A program made the position numbers and the translations under genes. A DNA stretch of 64,000 nucleotides from Mycolicibacterium sphagni (GTDB lineage Bacteria > Actinomycetota > Actinomycetes > Mycobacteriales > Mycobacteriaceae), in assembly GCF_013337765.1 (NCBI RefSeq), contig NZ_VBSB01000010.1, positions 620,001 through 684,000 of the forward strand, given 5' to 3'. Of the stretch, positions 54,960-62,849 are shown one piece after another; position 1 is the stretch's first letter; each line of letters begins with the position of its first letter. Under the pieces are notes generated by a model. That model was not told where the DNA came from and made no database searches. It saw nothing but the letters and a program-made list of their open reading frames with translations.

Positions 54960-56084
54960 TCAGCCGATCGCCTTGGCCCAATTGTTGGCCAGGTACTTGT
55001 TGGCCGTGTCAGTCTGCCCCTGGGTCAGGATCACCGGCTTACCGCTCACCGGGGGCAGCTTCTCGTAGGCTGCCGCGTCGATGGTGCCCGACTTGACCAT
55101 GTCATCCGCGCGCACCGGTCGCGCACCACCGGCCAGGTAGAGGTTCTGCCCCTCATCGCTGAAGAGGAACTCCTGCCAGAGCCGGGCCGCCGCCGGGTGC
55201 GGGGCGTTGGAGTTGATGGCCTGGAAGTAGTAGCCGCCGAGCACCGCGCCCTGCGGCACGAACACCTTCCAGGTCGGCAGCTTCTTGGTTTGTGCGGCGT
55301 TGAGGTAATCCCAGTCGATGACCACAGGAGTCTGGCCCGACTCGATGGTCGCCGGCGTCGGATCGACCGGCAGGAAGTTGCCCGCCTGCTTCAACTTGGT
55401 GAAGAACCCGACGCCAGGGGCGATGTCGTCGGCCGAGCCGCCCTGCGACAACGCCACCATCGCGACGCCGGAGAACGCCGCGCCGGCCTGGGTCGGATCA
55501 CCGTTGAGTGCGACCTTGCCCCTGTAGGCGGGGTTCAGCAGGTCGTTGACGGTGCTCATATCGGGAACCTTGGCCGAGTCGTAGCCGATCGACATGTAGC
55601 CGCCGTAATCGTTGACCCACATCCCGTTCGGGTCCTTCATCCCCGTCGGAATGCTGTCGAAGGTCGCCACCTTGTACGGCGCGAACAAACCGGTGTTGGC
55701 CAAGGCCACCGACTGGCCGAGGTCGAACACGTCGGGTGCGCTGCTGCGGCCCCTCTGCTGATTCGCGGCGTTGATCTCCTCCTGGCTGGAGGCATCGGGC
55801 TGCGCGGAATTCACCTTGATGCCGTACTTGTCGCCGAAGGCCTTGATGATGGCGCCGTAATTGGCCCAGTCCGGGGGCAGGGCGATGACGTTGAGCTCGC
55901 CCTCCTTCTTGGCCGCGGCCACCAGGCCGTCCATCCCGCCGAAGTCAGCGGCCGAGGTGGCCTGGCCGGCTGGCGCTCCGGACCCGGTCTTCTCCCCGTC
56001 ACCCTTCTTCTCCGGCGGCGCGCAACCGACTGAGGCGAGCAGGACAGCAGCAGCGATAGCCGAGATCAGACGTACGTTCTTCAT
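54960..56084 (-). CDS. Lipoprotein substrate-binding component of the ABC importer
   Basis: 374 residues. Lipobox ASVGC at Cys21 makes it a membrane-anchored lipoprotein. The mature protein has the cluster D/type 1 binding-protein pattern: GLVAAAKKEGELNVIALPPDWANYGAIIKAFGDKYGIKV near the N-terminus, APDVFDLGQSVALANTGLFAPYK and WVNDYGGYMSIGYDSAKVP. This group binds iron, thiamine, phosphonates or polyamines. No Tyr pair typical of Fe3+ binding is certain, so the substrate is left open. First gene of the operon. Confidence 0.9.
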   Translation of the reverse strand: MKNVRLISAIAAAVLLASVGCAPPEKKGDGEKTGSGAPAGQATSAADFGGMDGLVAAAKKEGELNVIALPPDWANYGAIIKAFGDKYGIKVNSAQPDASSQEEINAANQQRGRSSAPDVFDLGQSVALANTGLFAPYKVATFDSIPTGMKDPNGMWVNDYGGYMSIGYDSAKVPDMSTVNDLLNPAYRGKVALNGDPTQAGAAFSGVAMVALSQGGSADDIAPGVGFFTKLKQAGNFLPVDPTPATIESGQTPVVIDWDYLNAAQTKKLPTWKVFVPQGAVLGGYYFQAINSNAPHPAAARLWQEFLFSDEGQNLYLAGGARPVRADDMVKSGTIDAAAYEKLPPVSGKPVILTQGQTDTANKYLANNWAKAIG

Positions 56085-56239
56085 GACCGAACCTTCTTCT
56101 GCACAGGAAGCGATGCGGTGGCGCCGTGGCAACCAGGGCGTTTCGCGACGGTGAACGGGATCGCCGCGATGTCCTGACTTTACCGAGTGTGGCAAGGTTC
56201 CACCCGCGGCGAACGAAGTGAGCGCGATATCGTGCCTCA

Positions 56240-57040
56240 GTGGTAACTCGAGATCATGGCGACCCGGGCGATGCGCCGTCGATTCCGCCCCCGCTCACCG
56301 ACGTCGCCGACGCGACCCGCCCCTCGCCTGCCGAGGAGGCGCGCAGCATCGCCGCGTCGACGAACACCGCGACGCTGGCCTCGCTGACCACTACCGGCGA
56401 TCCATGGGCGTCGTTCGTCACCTACGGGCTGCTCGGCGGCGCGCCGGTGCTCTGCGTGTCCAACATGGCCGAACACGGTCGCAACCTGCTCGGTGACCCG
56501 CGGGCCAGCCTCGCCATCGTCGCGCCCACCACCGAATCCGATCCGCTCGCCAGTGGACGGATCACGCTGGCCGGCGTCGCCGAACGTCCGACCGGGGACG
56601 AACTGAGCGCAGCGCGCGACGCGCACCTGGCCGCCGTCGCGGCCGCGAAGTACTACATCGACTACTCCGACTTCACGGTGTGGGTGCTGCGGGTACACCG
56701 AGTGCGCTGGGTGGGCGGCTACGGCCGGATGGATTCGGCGACCGCGGCCGACTACGACGCGGCCGCGCCGGACCCGGTTCGCCCGAACGCCGGCGGTGCG
56801 CTGGCGCATCTCAACGCCGACCATGCCGACTCCCTTGTCGAGATGGCGCGGGCGCTCGGCGGCTATCCGGACACGACCGTCGCGGTGTGCACCGGCATCG
56901 ACCGGTACGGAATGGACTTGCGCGTCGAGACTCCACGCGGCATGGGATACACCCGGGTCGGGTTCGGCGCGCCGTTGTCGTCGGCCGACGAATTGCGAAC
57001 AGCATCAGTCGATCTGATCGCACGCGCCCGGCGCGGGTGA
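56240..57040 (+). CDS. HugZ-like pyridoxamine-phosphate-oxidase-fold protein with DUF2470
   Basis: 266 residues. The N-terminal split-barrel flavin/heme-binding domain contains ARSIAASTNTATLASLTTTGDPWASFVTYGLLGGAPVLCVSNMAEHGRNL. A C-terminal DUF2470 domain has ALAHLNADHADSLVEMARALGGYPDTTVAVCTGIDRYGMDLRV, where the HLNADHADS His motif is characteristic. Family members include heme-degrading HugZ and F420-related proteins. GTG 56240 is used. It ends one base before the stop of the convergent small gene. Confidence 0.85.
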   Translation: MVTRDHGDPGDAPSIPPPLTDVADATRPSPAEEARSIAASTNTATLASLTTTGDPWASFVTYGLLGGAPVLCVSNMAEHGRNLLGDPRASLAIVAPTTESDPLASGRITLAGVAERPTGDELSAARDAHLAAVAAAKYYIDYSDFTVWVLRVHRVRWVGGYGRMDSATAADYDAAAPDPVRPNAGGALAHLNADHADSLVEMARALGGYPDTTVAVCTGIDRYGMDLRVETPRGMGYTRVGFGAPLSSADELRTASVDLIARARRG

Positions 57041-57041
57041 A

Positions 57042-57287
57042 CTAGCCGCCGAGTTCGGCGACGGCCATGTCGAGGGCGACGGCCTGCTCGAGCAGCTCGC
57101 GATCCGACAGCTCCTCGCTGCCGGCCTGCTCGATCAGTTCGTCGCGGGTGATGACCTGCAGCGCGCCGCGATACTCGTCGGTGTCCAAGGCTGCCGGGTC
57201 GATGACATCAATGCGGCCTTCGACGAGGACCAGTACCGCATCGGTCTCGCTGGCGAGCAGTCGGCGAACGTTGTCGGCGGTGATCAT
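57042..57287 (-). CDS. Small conserved hypothetical protein
   Basis: 81 residues, mostly acidic and helical, with no membrane segment: MITADNVRRLLASETDAVLVLVEGRIDVIDPAALDTDEYRGALQVITRDELIEQ. The first 50 residues look like a small alpha/beta domain. Function unknown. It lies 7 bp downstream of the VWA membrane protein gene on the same strand and may be part of its operon. Confidence 0.6.
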   Translation of the reverse strand: MITADNVRRLLASETDAVLVLVEGRIDVIDPAALDTDEYRGALQVITRDELIEQAGSEELSDRELLEQAVALDMAVAELGG

Positions 57288-57294
57288 GCACCCA

Positions 57295-58305
57295 TCATGC
57301 GGGCAGGCTTCGGTTCACCGCCAGACCCAGGAACGTCGCGATCGTGGCGATCAGGACCGCCAGACGCAGCCAGCCGGTGCCGGCCGGCGCGCTCACGGTC
57401 TGATAGCCGACCTGCTGTAGCACCGAGTCGTAGCTCTTGTTGAGCTCTTCCATGTTCGTGGCCTTGTAGCTCTGGCCTCCGGACAGTTGCGCGATCTGCT
57501 TCATCTGCCGGTCGTCCGACGGCACCGGAATGGTGTCGTCTTTGAGGGTGACGACGCCCCCCTGGGTGCCGAAGGTGATCGTGGAGACCGGCACGCCCTG
57601 GTCCTTGGCGGCCCGGGCGGCGGTGAAGGCCCCACGCGGATTGTCCGGGTTGGCCGGCTTGTTCTCGCCACCGTCGGACAGCAGGACGATCCGGGCCGGC
57701 GGTGGGGTCGCATCTCCGGCGCTGAGGACCGTAGACACCGTCTGGATGGACTCCAGCGCGGTGAAGATGGCCTCCCCGGTGGCAGTCGAGTTGTCCGGCT
57801 GCAGTTTGTCCAGTGCGGTGACGGTGGCGCCGTGATCCGGCGTTGGCGAGACGAGCAGGTTGACGTTGCCGCCGAAGGACACCAGGCCCAGATTCACGCC
57901 CGGTGTGAGTTGCTGCGCGAAGGTTTTCGCCGCGTCCTGCGCCGCGCGTAGCCGTGTCGGCGGAACGTCCTTGGCTTGCATGGACTGTGAGACATCGATG
58001 ACCAGCATCACCACGGCGCGGTTGCGCGGGATCCGCGCCTGGTGGGTTGGGCCCGCCAGTGAGAACACCAGAAACAGCAGGGCCAGCATGGCCAGTGCAA
58101 TCGGCAAGTGTCGCAAGCGATGTGGCCGCTTCGGGGCCAGGCGAACCATCGCCGCAGGATCGCTGAACTGGCGCAGCCGTCTGCGTCGCTGAATCTGCAC
58201 GACCGCGTACAGCGCGACCAGCGCCACCGGGACCAGCGCCAGCAGCAGCAGGCCTGGATGCGCCAGTCCGGCCAGAGTCAACGACCCGATGCCGGGCACC
58301 GTCAT
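57295..58305 (-). CDS. VWA-domain membrane protein A (Rv1481/BatA type)
   Basis: 336 residues. Three membrane helices (about 18-38, 65-85 and 312-330) frame a von Willebrand A domain with the full MIDAS start DVSQSM near residue 104, TATGEAIFTALESI and IVLLSDGGENKPANPDNP. It resembles M. tuberculosis Rv1481, found next to a MoxR ATPase, where such proteins act in envelope protein assembly. No MoxR gene lies here. A paralogue is divergently encoded 100 bp away. Confidence 0.88.
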   Translation of the reverse strand: MTVPGIGSLTLAGLAHPGLLLLALVPVALVALYAVVQIQRRRRLRQFSDPAAMVRLAPKRPHRLRHLPIALAMLALLFLVFSLAGPTHQARIPRNRAVVMLVIDVSQSMQAKDVPPTRLRAAQDAAKTFAQQLTPGVNLGLVSFGGNVNLLVSPTPDHGATVTALDKLQPDNSTATGEAIFTALESIQTVSTVLSAGDATPPPARIVLLSDGGENKPANPDNPRGAFTAARAAKDQGVPVSTITFGTQGGVVTLKDDTIPVPSDDRQMKQIAQLSGGQSYKATNMEELNKSYDSVLQQVGYQTVSAPAGTGWLRLAVLIATIATFLGLAVNRSLPA

Positions 58306-58405
58306 CTAACCCACTCCTGTCGTCCACTCTTGGCTAGTCATCAGGCCCAAGCCTGTTTTCAGAATTGGTGGCTACCGTGTCCTTTGTACCGGCGGAAGTT
58401 GAGAG

Positions 58406-59416
58406 GTGGTCGCACCGGCTGTGAGTTCGCTGTCCCTTTCGGGCTTCGCAACCCCGTGGTTGTTCCTGTACCTGCTGATCATCGCCGTGGCCGTGGTGGT
58501 CTACCTGCTTGTTCAGCGGGTACGGACCCGGCGGGTGTTGCGCTTCGCGAACATGACGCTGCTGGAACAGGTTGCCGCCGGGCAGAAGCCGCGACGGTGG
58601 CGACACCTGCCCGCGGCGTTGCTCGTGGCGGCACTGGCCCTGCTGACCACCGCGATGGCAGGCCCCACGCACGACGTGCGCATCCCCCGCAATCGCGCGG
58701 TCGTCATGCTGGTGATCGATGTGTCGGAGTCGATGTCGGCAACCGACGTGGCACCCAGCCGGATCGAGGCCGCCCGTGTGGCGGGCAAGCGGTTCGCCGA
58801 CCTGCTCACCCCGGGTATCAATCTTGGCCTGGTGAAGTTCTCATCCGGCGCAACGCTATTGGTCGCGCCGACGACCGACCACGACCAGGTCAAGCAGGCG
58901 ATCGACAAGCTGGTGCCCGAACCGCGAACCGCCACCGGGGAAGGCATTTTCACTGCACTGCAGGCCATTGCCACCACCGGCGCGGTGATGGGCGGCGGTG
59001 ATGGACCGCCACCGGCGCGCATCGTGCTGGAGTCCGACGGCAAGGAGACCGTGCCACCTGACCTGGAGTCCCCGCGTGGTGCGTTCACCGCCGCACGCGC
59101 GGCCAAGGAACAGGGCGTGCCGATCTCGACGATCTCATTCGGCACGCCGGACGGCGTCGTCGAGGTCGACGGCCAGCAGATCCCGGTTCCCACCGACGAT
59201 GCGTCACTGGCCACTATCGCCGATCTCAGTGGCGGCCAATCCTTTCGCGCGGGGAGCCTCGGGGAACTGAATCGGGTGTACTCGACCCTCGATGAGCAGA
59301 TCGGCTACCAGGTCGTGCGCGGCGATGCCAGCGCGGCCTGGGTCGGACTCGGCGCGCTGGCGCTGGCGCTATCCATCGGTGCGGGGATTGTGGTGAACCG
59401 TCGGATTCCCGCCTGA
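58406..59416 (+). CDS. VWA-domain membrane protein B (paralogue of A)
   Basis: 336 residues, the same length as its divergent neighbour and with shared blocks such as IPRNRAVVMLVIDVS, TATGEGIFTALQAI, GAFTAARAAKEQGVPISTISFGTP and LSGGQSF. MIDAS is DVSESM, with two N-terminal and one C-terminal membrane helices. It is closer to Rv1481 than the other copy is, to judge from FANMTLLEQV and GWLRLGALALAL-type ends. The GTG at 58406 follows GAGAGG closely. Role probably in envelope protein handling, perhaps with a distant MoxR. Confidence 0.88.
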   Translation: MVAPAVSSLSLSGFATPWLFLYLLIIAVAVVVYLLVQRVRTRRVLRFANMTLLEQVAAGQKPRRWRHLPAALLVAALALLTTAMAGPTHDVRIPRNRAVVMLVIDVSESMSATDVAPSRIEAARVAGKRFADLLTPGINLGLVKFSSGATLLVAPTTDHDQVKQAIDKLVPEPRTATGEGIFTALQAIATTGAVMGGGDGPPPARIVLESDGKETVPPDLESPRGAFTAARAAKEQGVPISTISFGTPDGVVEVDGQQIPVPTDDASLATIADLSGGQSFRAGSLGELNRVYSTLDEQIGYQVVRGDASAAWVGLGALALALSIGAGIVVNRRIPA

Positions 59417-59443
59417 CCCGATTTTCCAGCAGATTCCCAGGCG

Positions 59444-60802
59444 TTACCCAGTCGTGGATTGCGCGCTCACCGAGTCCACCAGTTGCGTGGTCGTCGCGCG
59501 CCGGTGCACGACCGCGAGCCCGCCGTCGCCGGGGGCGTTGGCGATCCCTCGCGAATGGTAGGCCTCGCCCGGCGCGGTCGTGGGTTCAAAGGTGAACTCG
59601 CGCAGCAAGGTTCGTAGCGTGACACGCATCTCCATATTGGCGAACGCAGCGCCGATGCACCGGCGGATACCCCCGCCGAAGGGAATCCAGGTGTAGTTGT
59701 CCGGCGGGTTGCCGACAAATCGGTCCGGGTCGAAGACTGACGGGTTCTCGAACCGGTCGCGGTTGGCATGGGCGGCGGCGATGCTGACGATCACGACGTG
59801 CTTTTCCGGAATCACCCACTCGCCCAGCCTCATTCGTTGCAGGGTCAGCCGGGAGGTGCCGTCGATGACGGGCCGCGTCCGCTGAACTTCCCAGATGGTC
59901 GCCTGCTGCAGTTCGGAACCACCGGCATCGGCTTCCTCGGTCAGCCGGTCCAACAGCTGTGGGTGCCTGCGCACCCGTTCGACCAGCCAGGCCAGTGTGG
60001 TCGCGGTGGTCTCGTGGCCTGCGCTCAGCAGTGTCAGCAGTTCGTCGGCGACATGGCGGTCGGAGATCGCGGACCCGTCTTCGTAGCGCGCCCGCAGCAT
60101 CAGCGAGAGCACATCGGCGCGCTCGGAGAATGCCGGGTCGTTGCGGGCGTCGGCGATCAGTGAGTCGACGATCTCGTCGTAGCGGCGCCGGTAGCGCCGC
60201 ATCGCACCGCCCGGGCTGCGCGGGCCGAAGTCGCGGCGGAAGAATTTTGGCACGAGCGCCAGCCGAGACCCGACGACCACCTGCTTCGGCAGCAGTTCGC
60301 GCAGCTCGTCGAACGCCGCACCCTCGGCGCCGAACACCGCGCGCAGGATCGCGTTGAGCGTGACGTGCATCATCGACGGCAACGTCTCGAACTCGACACC
60401 CTCGGGCCAGCTGGCGATCTCGCGCATCACCTCTTCTTCGACGATGGCTTCATAGCCCTGCATCCGCTTGCCGTGAAACGGCGGGACCAGCAGTTTGCGA
60501 CGCTCGCGGTGTTCGTCACCGTCCAGGCTGAAGGTGGAGCCCGGGCCGAGCACCTCACCGAGATTGGTCGCCCGGCCGACCAGGTCGCTGCCGGTGGTGA
60601 ACAGGTCCTTGACCAAGGCTGGCTCGCTGATCAGCACTGCCTTGCCGAAGATCGGCAGGTTCAGGGTGACGGCCGACCCGTAGCGCCGGGTCAGGCCGCC
60701 GACCGCCGCCCGCCGAGACGTGAAGAACTGCAGGCCCTGGATCAACCTGGGGGTGCGCGGACCGGGTGGCAGTCGAATCGGATCGCTCGTCACCTGCGCC
60801 AT
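59444..60802 (-). CDS. CYP138-type cytochrome P450
   Basis: About 452 residues. I-helix AGHETTATTLAWL, ExxR in EVQRTRP, and heme-binding loop FGGGIRRCIGAAFANMEM with the proximal Cys. The start RLPPGPRTPRLIQGLQFFTSRRAAV and the block VPPFHGKRMQGYEAIVEEEV agree with M. tuberculosis CYP138A1 (Rv0136) as I remember it. The start is ATG 60802 or ATG 60811. Its promoter carries two tandem palindromes, and a TetR gene lies close by, as in the Rv0135c-Rv0136 region. Substrate unknown. Confidence 0.9.
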   Translation of the reverse strand: MAQVTSDPIRLPPGPRTPRLIQGLQFFTSRRAAVGGLTRRYGSAVTLNLPIFGKAVLISEPALVKDLFTTGSDLVGRATNLGEVLGPGSTFSLDGDEHRERRKLLVPPFHGKRMQGYEAIVEEEVMREIASWPEGVEFETLPSMMHVTLNAILRAVFGAEGAAFDELRELLPKQVVVGSRLALVPKFFRRDFGPRSPGGAMRRYRRRYDEIVDSLIADARNDPAFSERADVLSLMLRARYEDGSAISDRHVADELLTLLSAGHETTATTLAWLVERVRRHPQLLDRLTEEADAGGSELQQATIWEVQRTRPVIDGTSRLTLQRMRLGEWVIPEKHVVIVSIAAAHANRDRFENPSVFDPDRFVGNPPDNYTWIPFGGGIRRCIGAAFANMEMRVTLRTLLREFTFEPTTAPGEAYHSRGIANAPGDGGLAVVHRRATTTQLVDSVSAQSTTG

Positions 60803-60822
60803 CGCCCTCATCCCTCACGTTC

Positions 60823-60838
60823 GGTACGTTGATGTACC
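60823..60838. promoter_or_regulatory. TetR-type operator, copy 1
   Basis: GGTAC, GTTGAT, GTACC: a perfect 5+5 inverted repeat, 12 bp before the longest P450 start. A second copy lies exactly 22 bp further upstream of the P450 gene, at 60845-60860. Confidence 0.65.
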
Positions 60839-60844
60839 AGCCAC

Positions 60845-60860
60845 GGTACGCTGATGTACC
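60845..60860. promoter_or_regulatory. TetR-type operator, copy 2
   Basis: GGTAC, GCTGAT, GTACC. It differs from copy 1 by one spacer base. The 22-bp centre-to-centre spacing is two helical turns, so two dimers can bind the same face of the DNA. Confidence 0.65.
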
Positions 60861-60948
60861 GATCGGCACAACGTGGGTCCGGCGAGTCCGCCACAGTACT
60901 GTTGGCTCATCAGGGCGCCGTACCGACGCCCAGGAGGAGTAGTCACTG

Positions 60949-61173
60949 ATGTCTGGCACCGACGAGCGGCAGGCCCTTTCGGAGGCCGGCGAGGAGAAGG
61001 GCTGGCACCGCCGGGAGAGCGATCGCGTCGATATCTACCACCGCGACCGCTACCGGGTCAGGGTGATCTGGCAGGGCTCCGACACGATCAGTGGTGCGTC
61101 GTTCTTCGCCGACGAGATGTACGAGGCCTACACGCGCGATCTGGCCAAAGTCCGTACCTGGCTGAAGAAATAG
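60949..61173 (+). CDS. Small charged hypothetical protein
   Basis: 74 residues: MSGTDERQALSEAGEEKGWHRRESDRVDIYHRDRYRVRVIWQGSDTISGASFFADEMYEAYTRDLAKVRTWLKK. AGGAGG lies about 11 bases before the ATG. It looks like a small alpha/beta protein found as a conserved hypothetical in mycobacteria; no function recognised. Divergent from the P450 gene, so it could share the twin operators, and convergent with the TetR gene 2 bp away. Confidence 0.65.
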   Translation: MSGTDERQALSEAGEEKGWHRRESDRVDIYHRDRYRVRVIWQGSDTISGASFFADEMYEAYTRDLAKVRTWLKK

Positions 61174-61175
61174 GC

Positions 61176-61802
61176 TCAACCGCTGCGGGGCGGCCCGAGC
61201 AGCGCGATGGCGGCATCGACCGCCTCGTCGGTGACATCACTCATCCGGCCACCGCTCTCGACGGTTACCGCCGTCAGTTCCCGCAAGCCCCCGATGAGCA
61301 TGAGCGCCCGTTGGCGGGACACCATCGGGATACCGGCGGCACGCAATTCCTCGGTGTCTGACAGGGTCCGGACCATCGTGATGAACGACTCCGTCACCTC
61401 GCGCTGCAACTCGCGGGCGGCCATCCCGAGCGCGGGCACATCGCGGATCCAGCTCAGCATCACCGCCGGCTGGGACTCGGCATTGGCGACCCACGCCTCG
61501 ACCGCTTGCCTGATCTGCGCCTCCCACGGCAACGCCGGGTCGACGGCCGCCGAGATCGTCCCGACGGAACGACGGTTGGTGTCGGCGAGCAGCGCGACCA
61601 GACATGCTTCCCGGTCAGTGAAGTACTCGTAGAACGTGCGCCGGGAGGTTTTCGCGCGGCGGACGATTTCAGCGACCGTGGTGGCCGAATAGCCGATGTC
61701 GGTGATCGAGGCGGCGAGAGCGTCGACGAGTCGCTGGCGCGGGTTCGGTAGAAGACGATCTGAGGGCGACACCGCGGATTGTGCGGACTCCTCCGACTTC
61801 AC
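61176..61802 (-). CDS. TetR-family regulator, candidate controller of the P450
   Basis: 208 residues from GTG 61802 (VKSEESAQS); the longer frame to 61949 overlaps the divergent SGNH gene. HTH: RQRLVDALAASITDIGYSATTVAEIVRRAKTSRRTFYEYFTDREACLVALL. The rest is a helical ligand domain. It lies near the P450 gene but separated from it by a small gene, as Rv0135c lies near cyp138 in M. tuberculosis. It is the most obvious protein to bind GGTAC-N6-GTACC at 60823-60860. Confidence 0.87.
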   Translation of the reverse strand: MKSEESAQSAVSPSDRLLPNPRQRLVDALAASITDIGYSATTVAEIVRRAKTSRRTFYEYFTDREACLVALLADTNRRSVGTISAAVDPALPWEAQIRQAVEAWVANAESQPAVMLSWIRDVPALGMAARELQREVTESFITMVRTLSDTEELRAAGIPMVSRQRALMLIGGLRELTAVTVESGGRMSDVTDEAVDAAIALLGPPRSG

Positions 61803-61872
61803 CGTTTGTACACCCCGCCTTCCCCTTTGCTTGCCGATCGTACTGCCGTGCCTGGCGCTAAAGTCGAAGATC

Positions 61873-62676
61873 GTGTCGGACAGCGGTTTCTCCCGGTACG
61901 TCGCGATCGGCGACAGCCAGACCGAAGGCCTGTGGGACGGCGATGACACCGTCGGTGTGATCGGATTCGCCGACCGGCTCGCGGCCCTATTGGACGCCCG
62001 TTATCCCGGGCTGAGGTACGCCAACCTCGCCATTCGGGGTAAGCGCGTGATCGATGTCCTCAATGACCAACTGCCGCAAGCGCTGGCGATGGAACCCGAT
62101 CTGGTCACCGTCTGCGTCGGCATGAACGACGTGACCCGACCGGGCCGCACGTTCACCAAGGCGATGGCCGATCTCGACGACGTCTACCAACAACTCGCCG
62201 ATTCCGGGGCCACGGTGGTGACGACGTCATTTCCCGACGTCGCCAAGATGCTGCCGGTGGGCAGGCTGATCGGTTCGCGCATCCAGCAGGTCAACGAGGT
62301 CATCACGCGTGCGGCGCAGCGGCACGGCTTCGGTCTGGTCGACCTCTACAACGCGGAGGCGATGAACGAGCCCTCAATCTGGAGCCACGACCGCATGCAC
62401 GCGTCGACCCGGGGACACATCCTGTTTGCCGAGGCTGCCGCCGAAGCGCTGAAACTTCCCGGCAGCAACCATGATTGGGCAATGCCCAGCGGTGAAGAGG
62501 TTCGGGACAGCTTTGCCGAACGGATGTACGCGCAAGCGCAATGGACCCGGAGTCTGCTCATTCCGTGGATCTGGCGCCATGCCCGCGGACGGTCGTCCGG
62601 CGACGGCAGAGATCCCAAATATGCTGAGCTGCAGCCCGTTTCAGAGCAGGTACGAATGGCCCACCAGAGCGCCTGA
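61873..62676 (+). CDS. SGNH/GDSL-type hydrolase
   Basis: 267 residues from GTG 61873. Block I AIGDSQTEGLWD with the nucleophile Ser, block II ANLAIRGKR with Gly, block III VCVGMNDVT with Asn, and block V HDRMHASTRGHIL with the Asp-His pair. This family contains esterases and lipases of acyl or acetyl substrates. No signal peptide is seen, so it probably acts in the cytosol. A C-terminal stretch rich in Trp, Arg and Lys (WTRSLLIPWIWRHARGR) could associate with membranes. Divergent from the TetR gene. Confidence 0.87.
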   Translation: MSDSGFSRYVAIGDSQTEGLWDGDDTVGVIGFADRLAALLDARYPGLRYANLAIRGKRVIDVLNDQLPQALAMEPDLVTVCVGMNDVTRPGRTFTKAMADLDDVYQQLADSGATVVTTSFPDVAKMLPVGRLIGSRIQQVNEVITRAAQRHGFGLVDLYNAEAMNEPSIWSHDRMHASTRGHILFAEAAAEALKLPGSNHDWAMPSGEEVRDSFAERMYAQAQWTRSLLIPWIWRHARGRSSGDGRDPKYAELQPVSEQVRMAHQSA

Positions 62677-62685
62677 ACGAGCCTA

Positions 62686-62701
62686 TGTGACGCACGTCAC
62701 G
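62686..62701. promoter_or_regulatory. CRP-like (Rv3676-type) binding site before the Mce gene
   Basis: TGTGA, CGCACG, TCACG: the mycobacterial CRP consensus TGTGA-N6-TCACA with one mismatch at the last base. Its core GTGACG-CA-CGTCAC is a perfect inverted repeat. It lies about 150 bp before the Mce A-type start and just after the SGNH gene. Confidence 0.5.
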
Positions 62702-62849
62702 AATTCTGCAGAACCGTGGATTCATCGCTGGTATCGATTGGTCTGAAAACCCCGACGCCCCCGACCTGCGTGGGATAGTGGCAACACGAACGAACGGTGA
62801 TCTGCAGTGCAACGGCGGGGGGAAACCGTGATTGGTAGGCGCGAACCTG

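Noticed and set aside
61803..61872. TGTACA at 61807-61812 as an operator between TetR and SGNH genes
   Set aside because: Only a six-base palindrome, too short to support; the GGTAC-N6-GTACC pair before the P450 is a much better candidate for this TetR.
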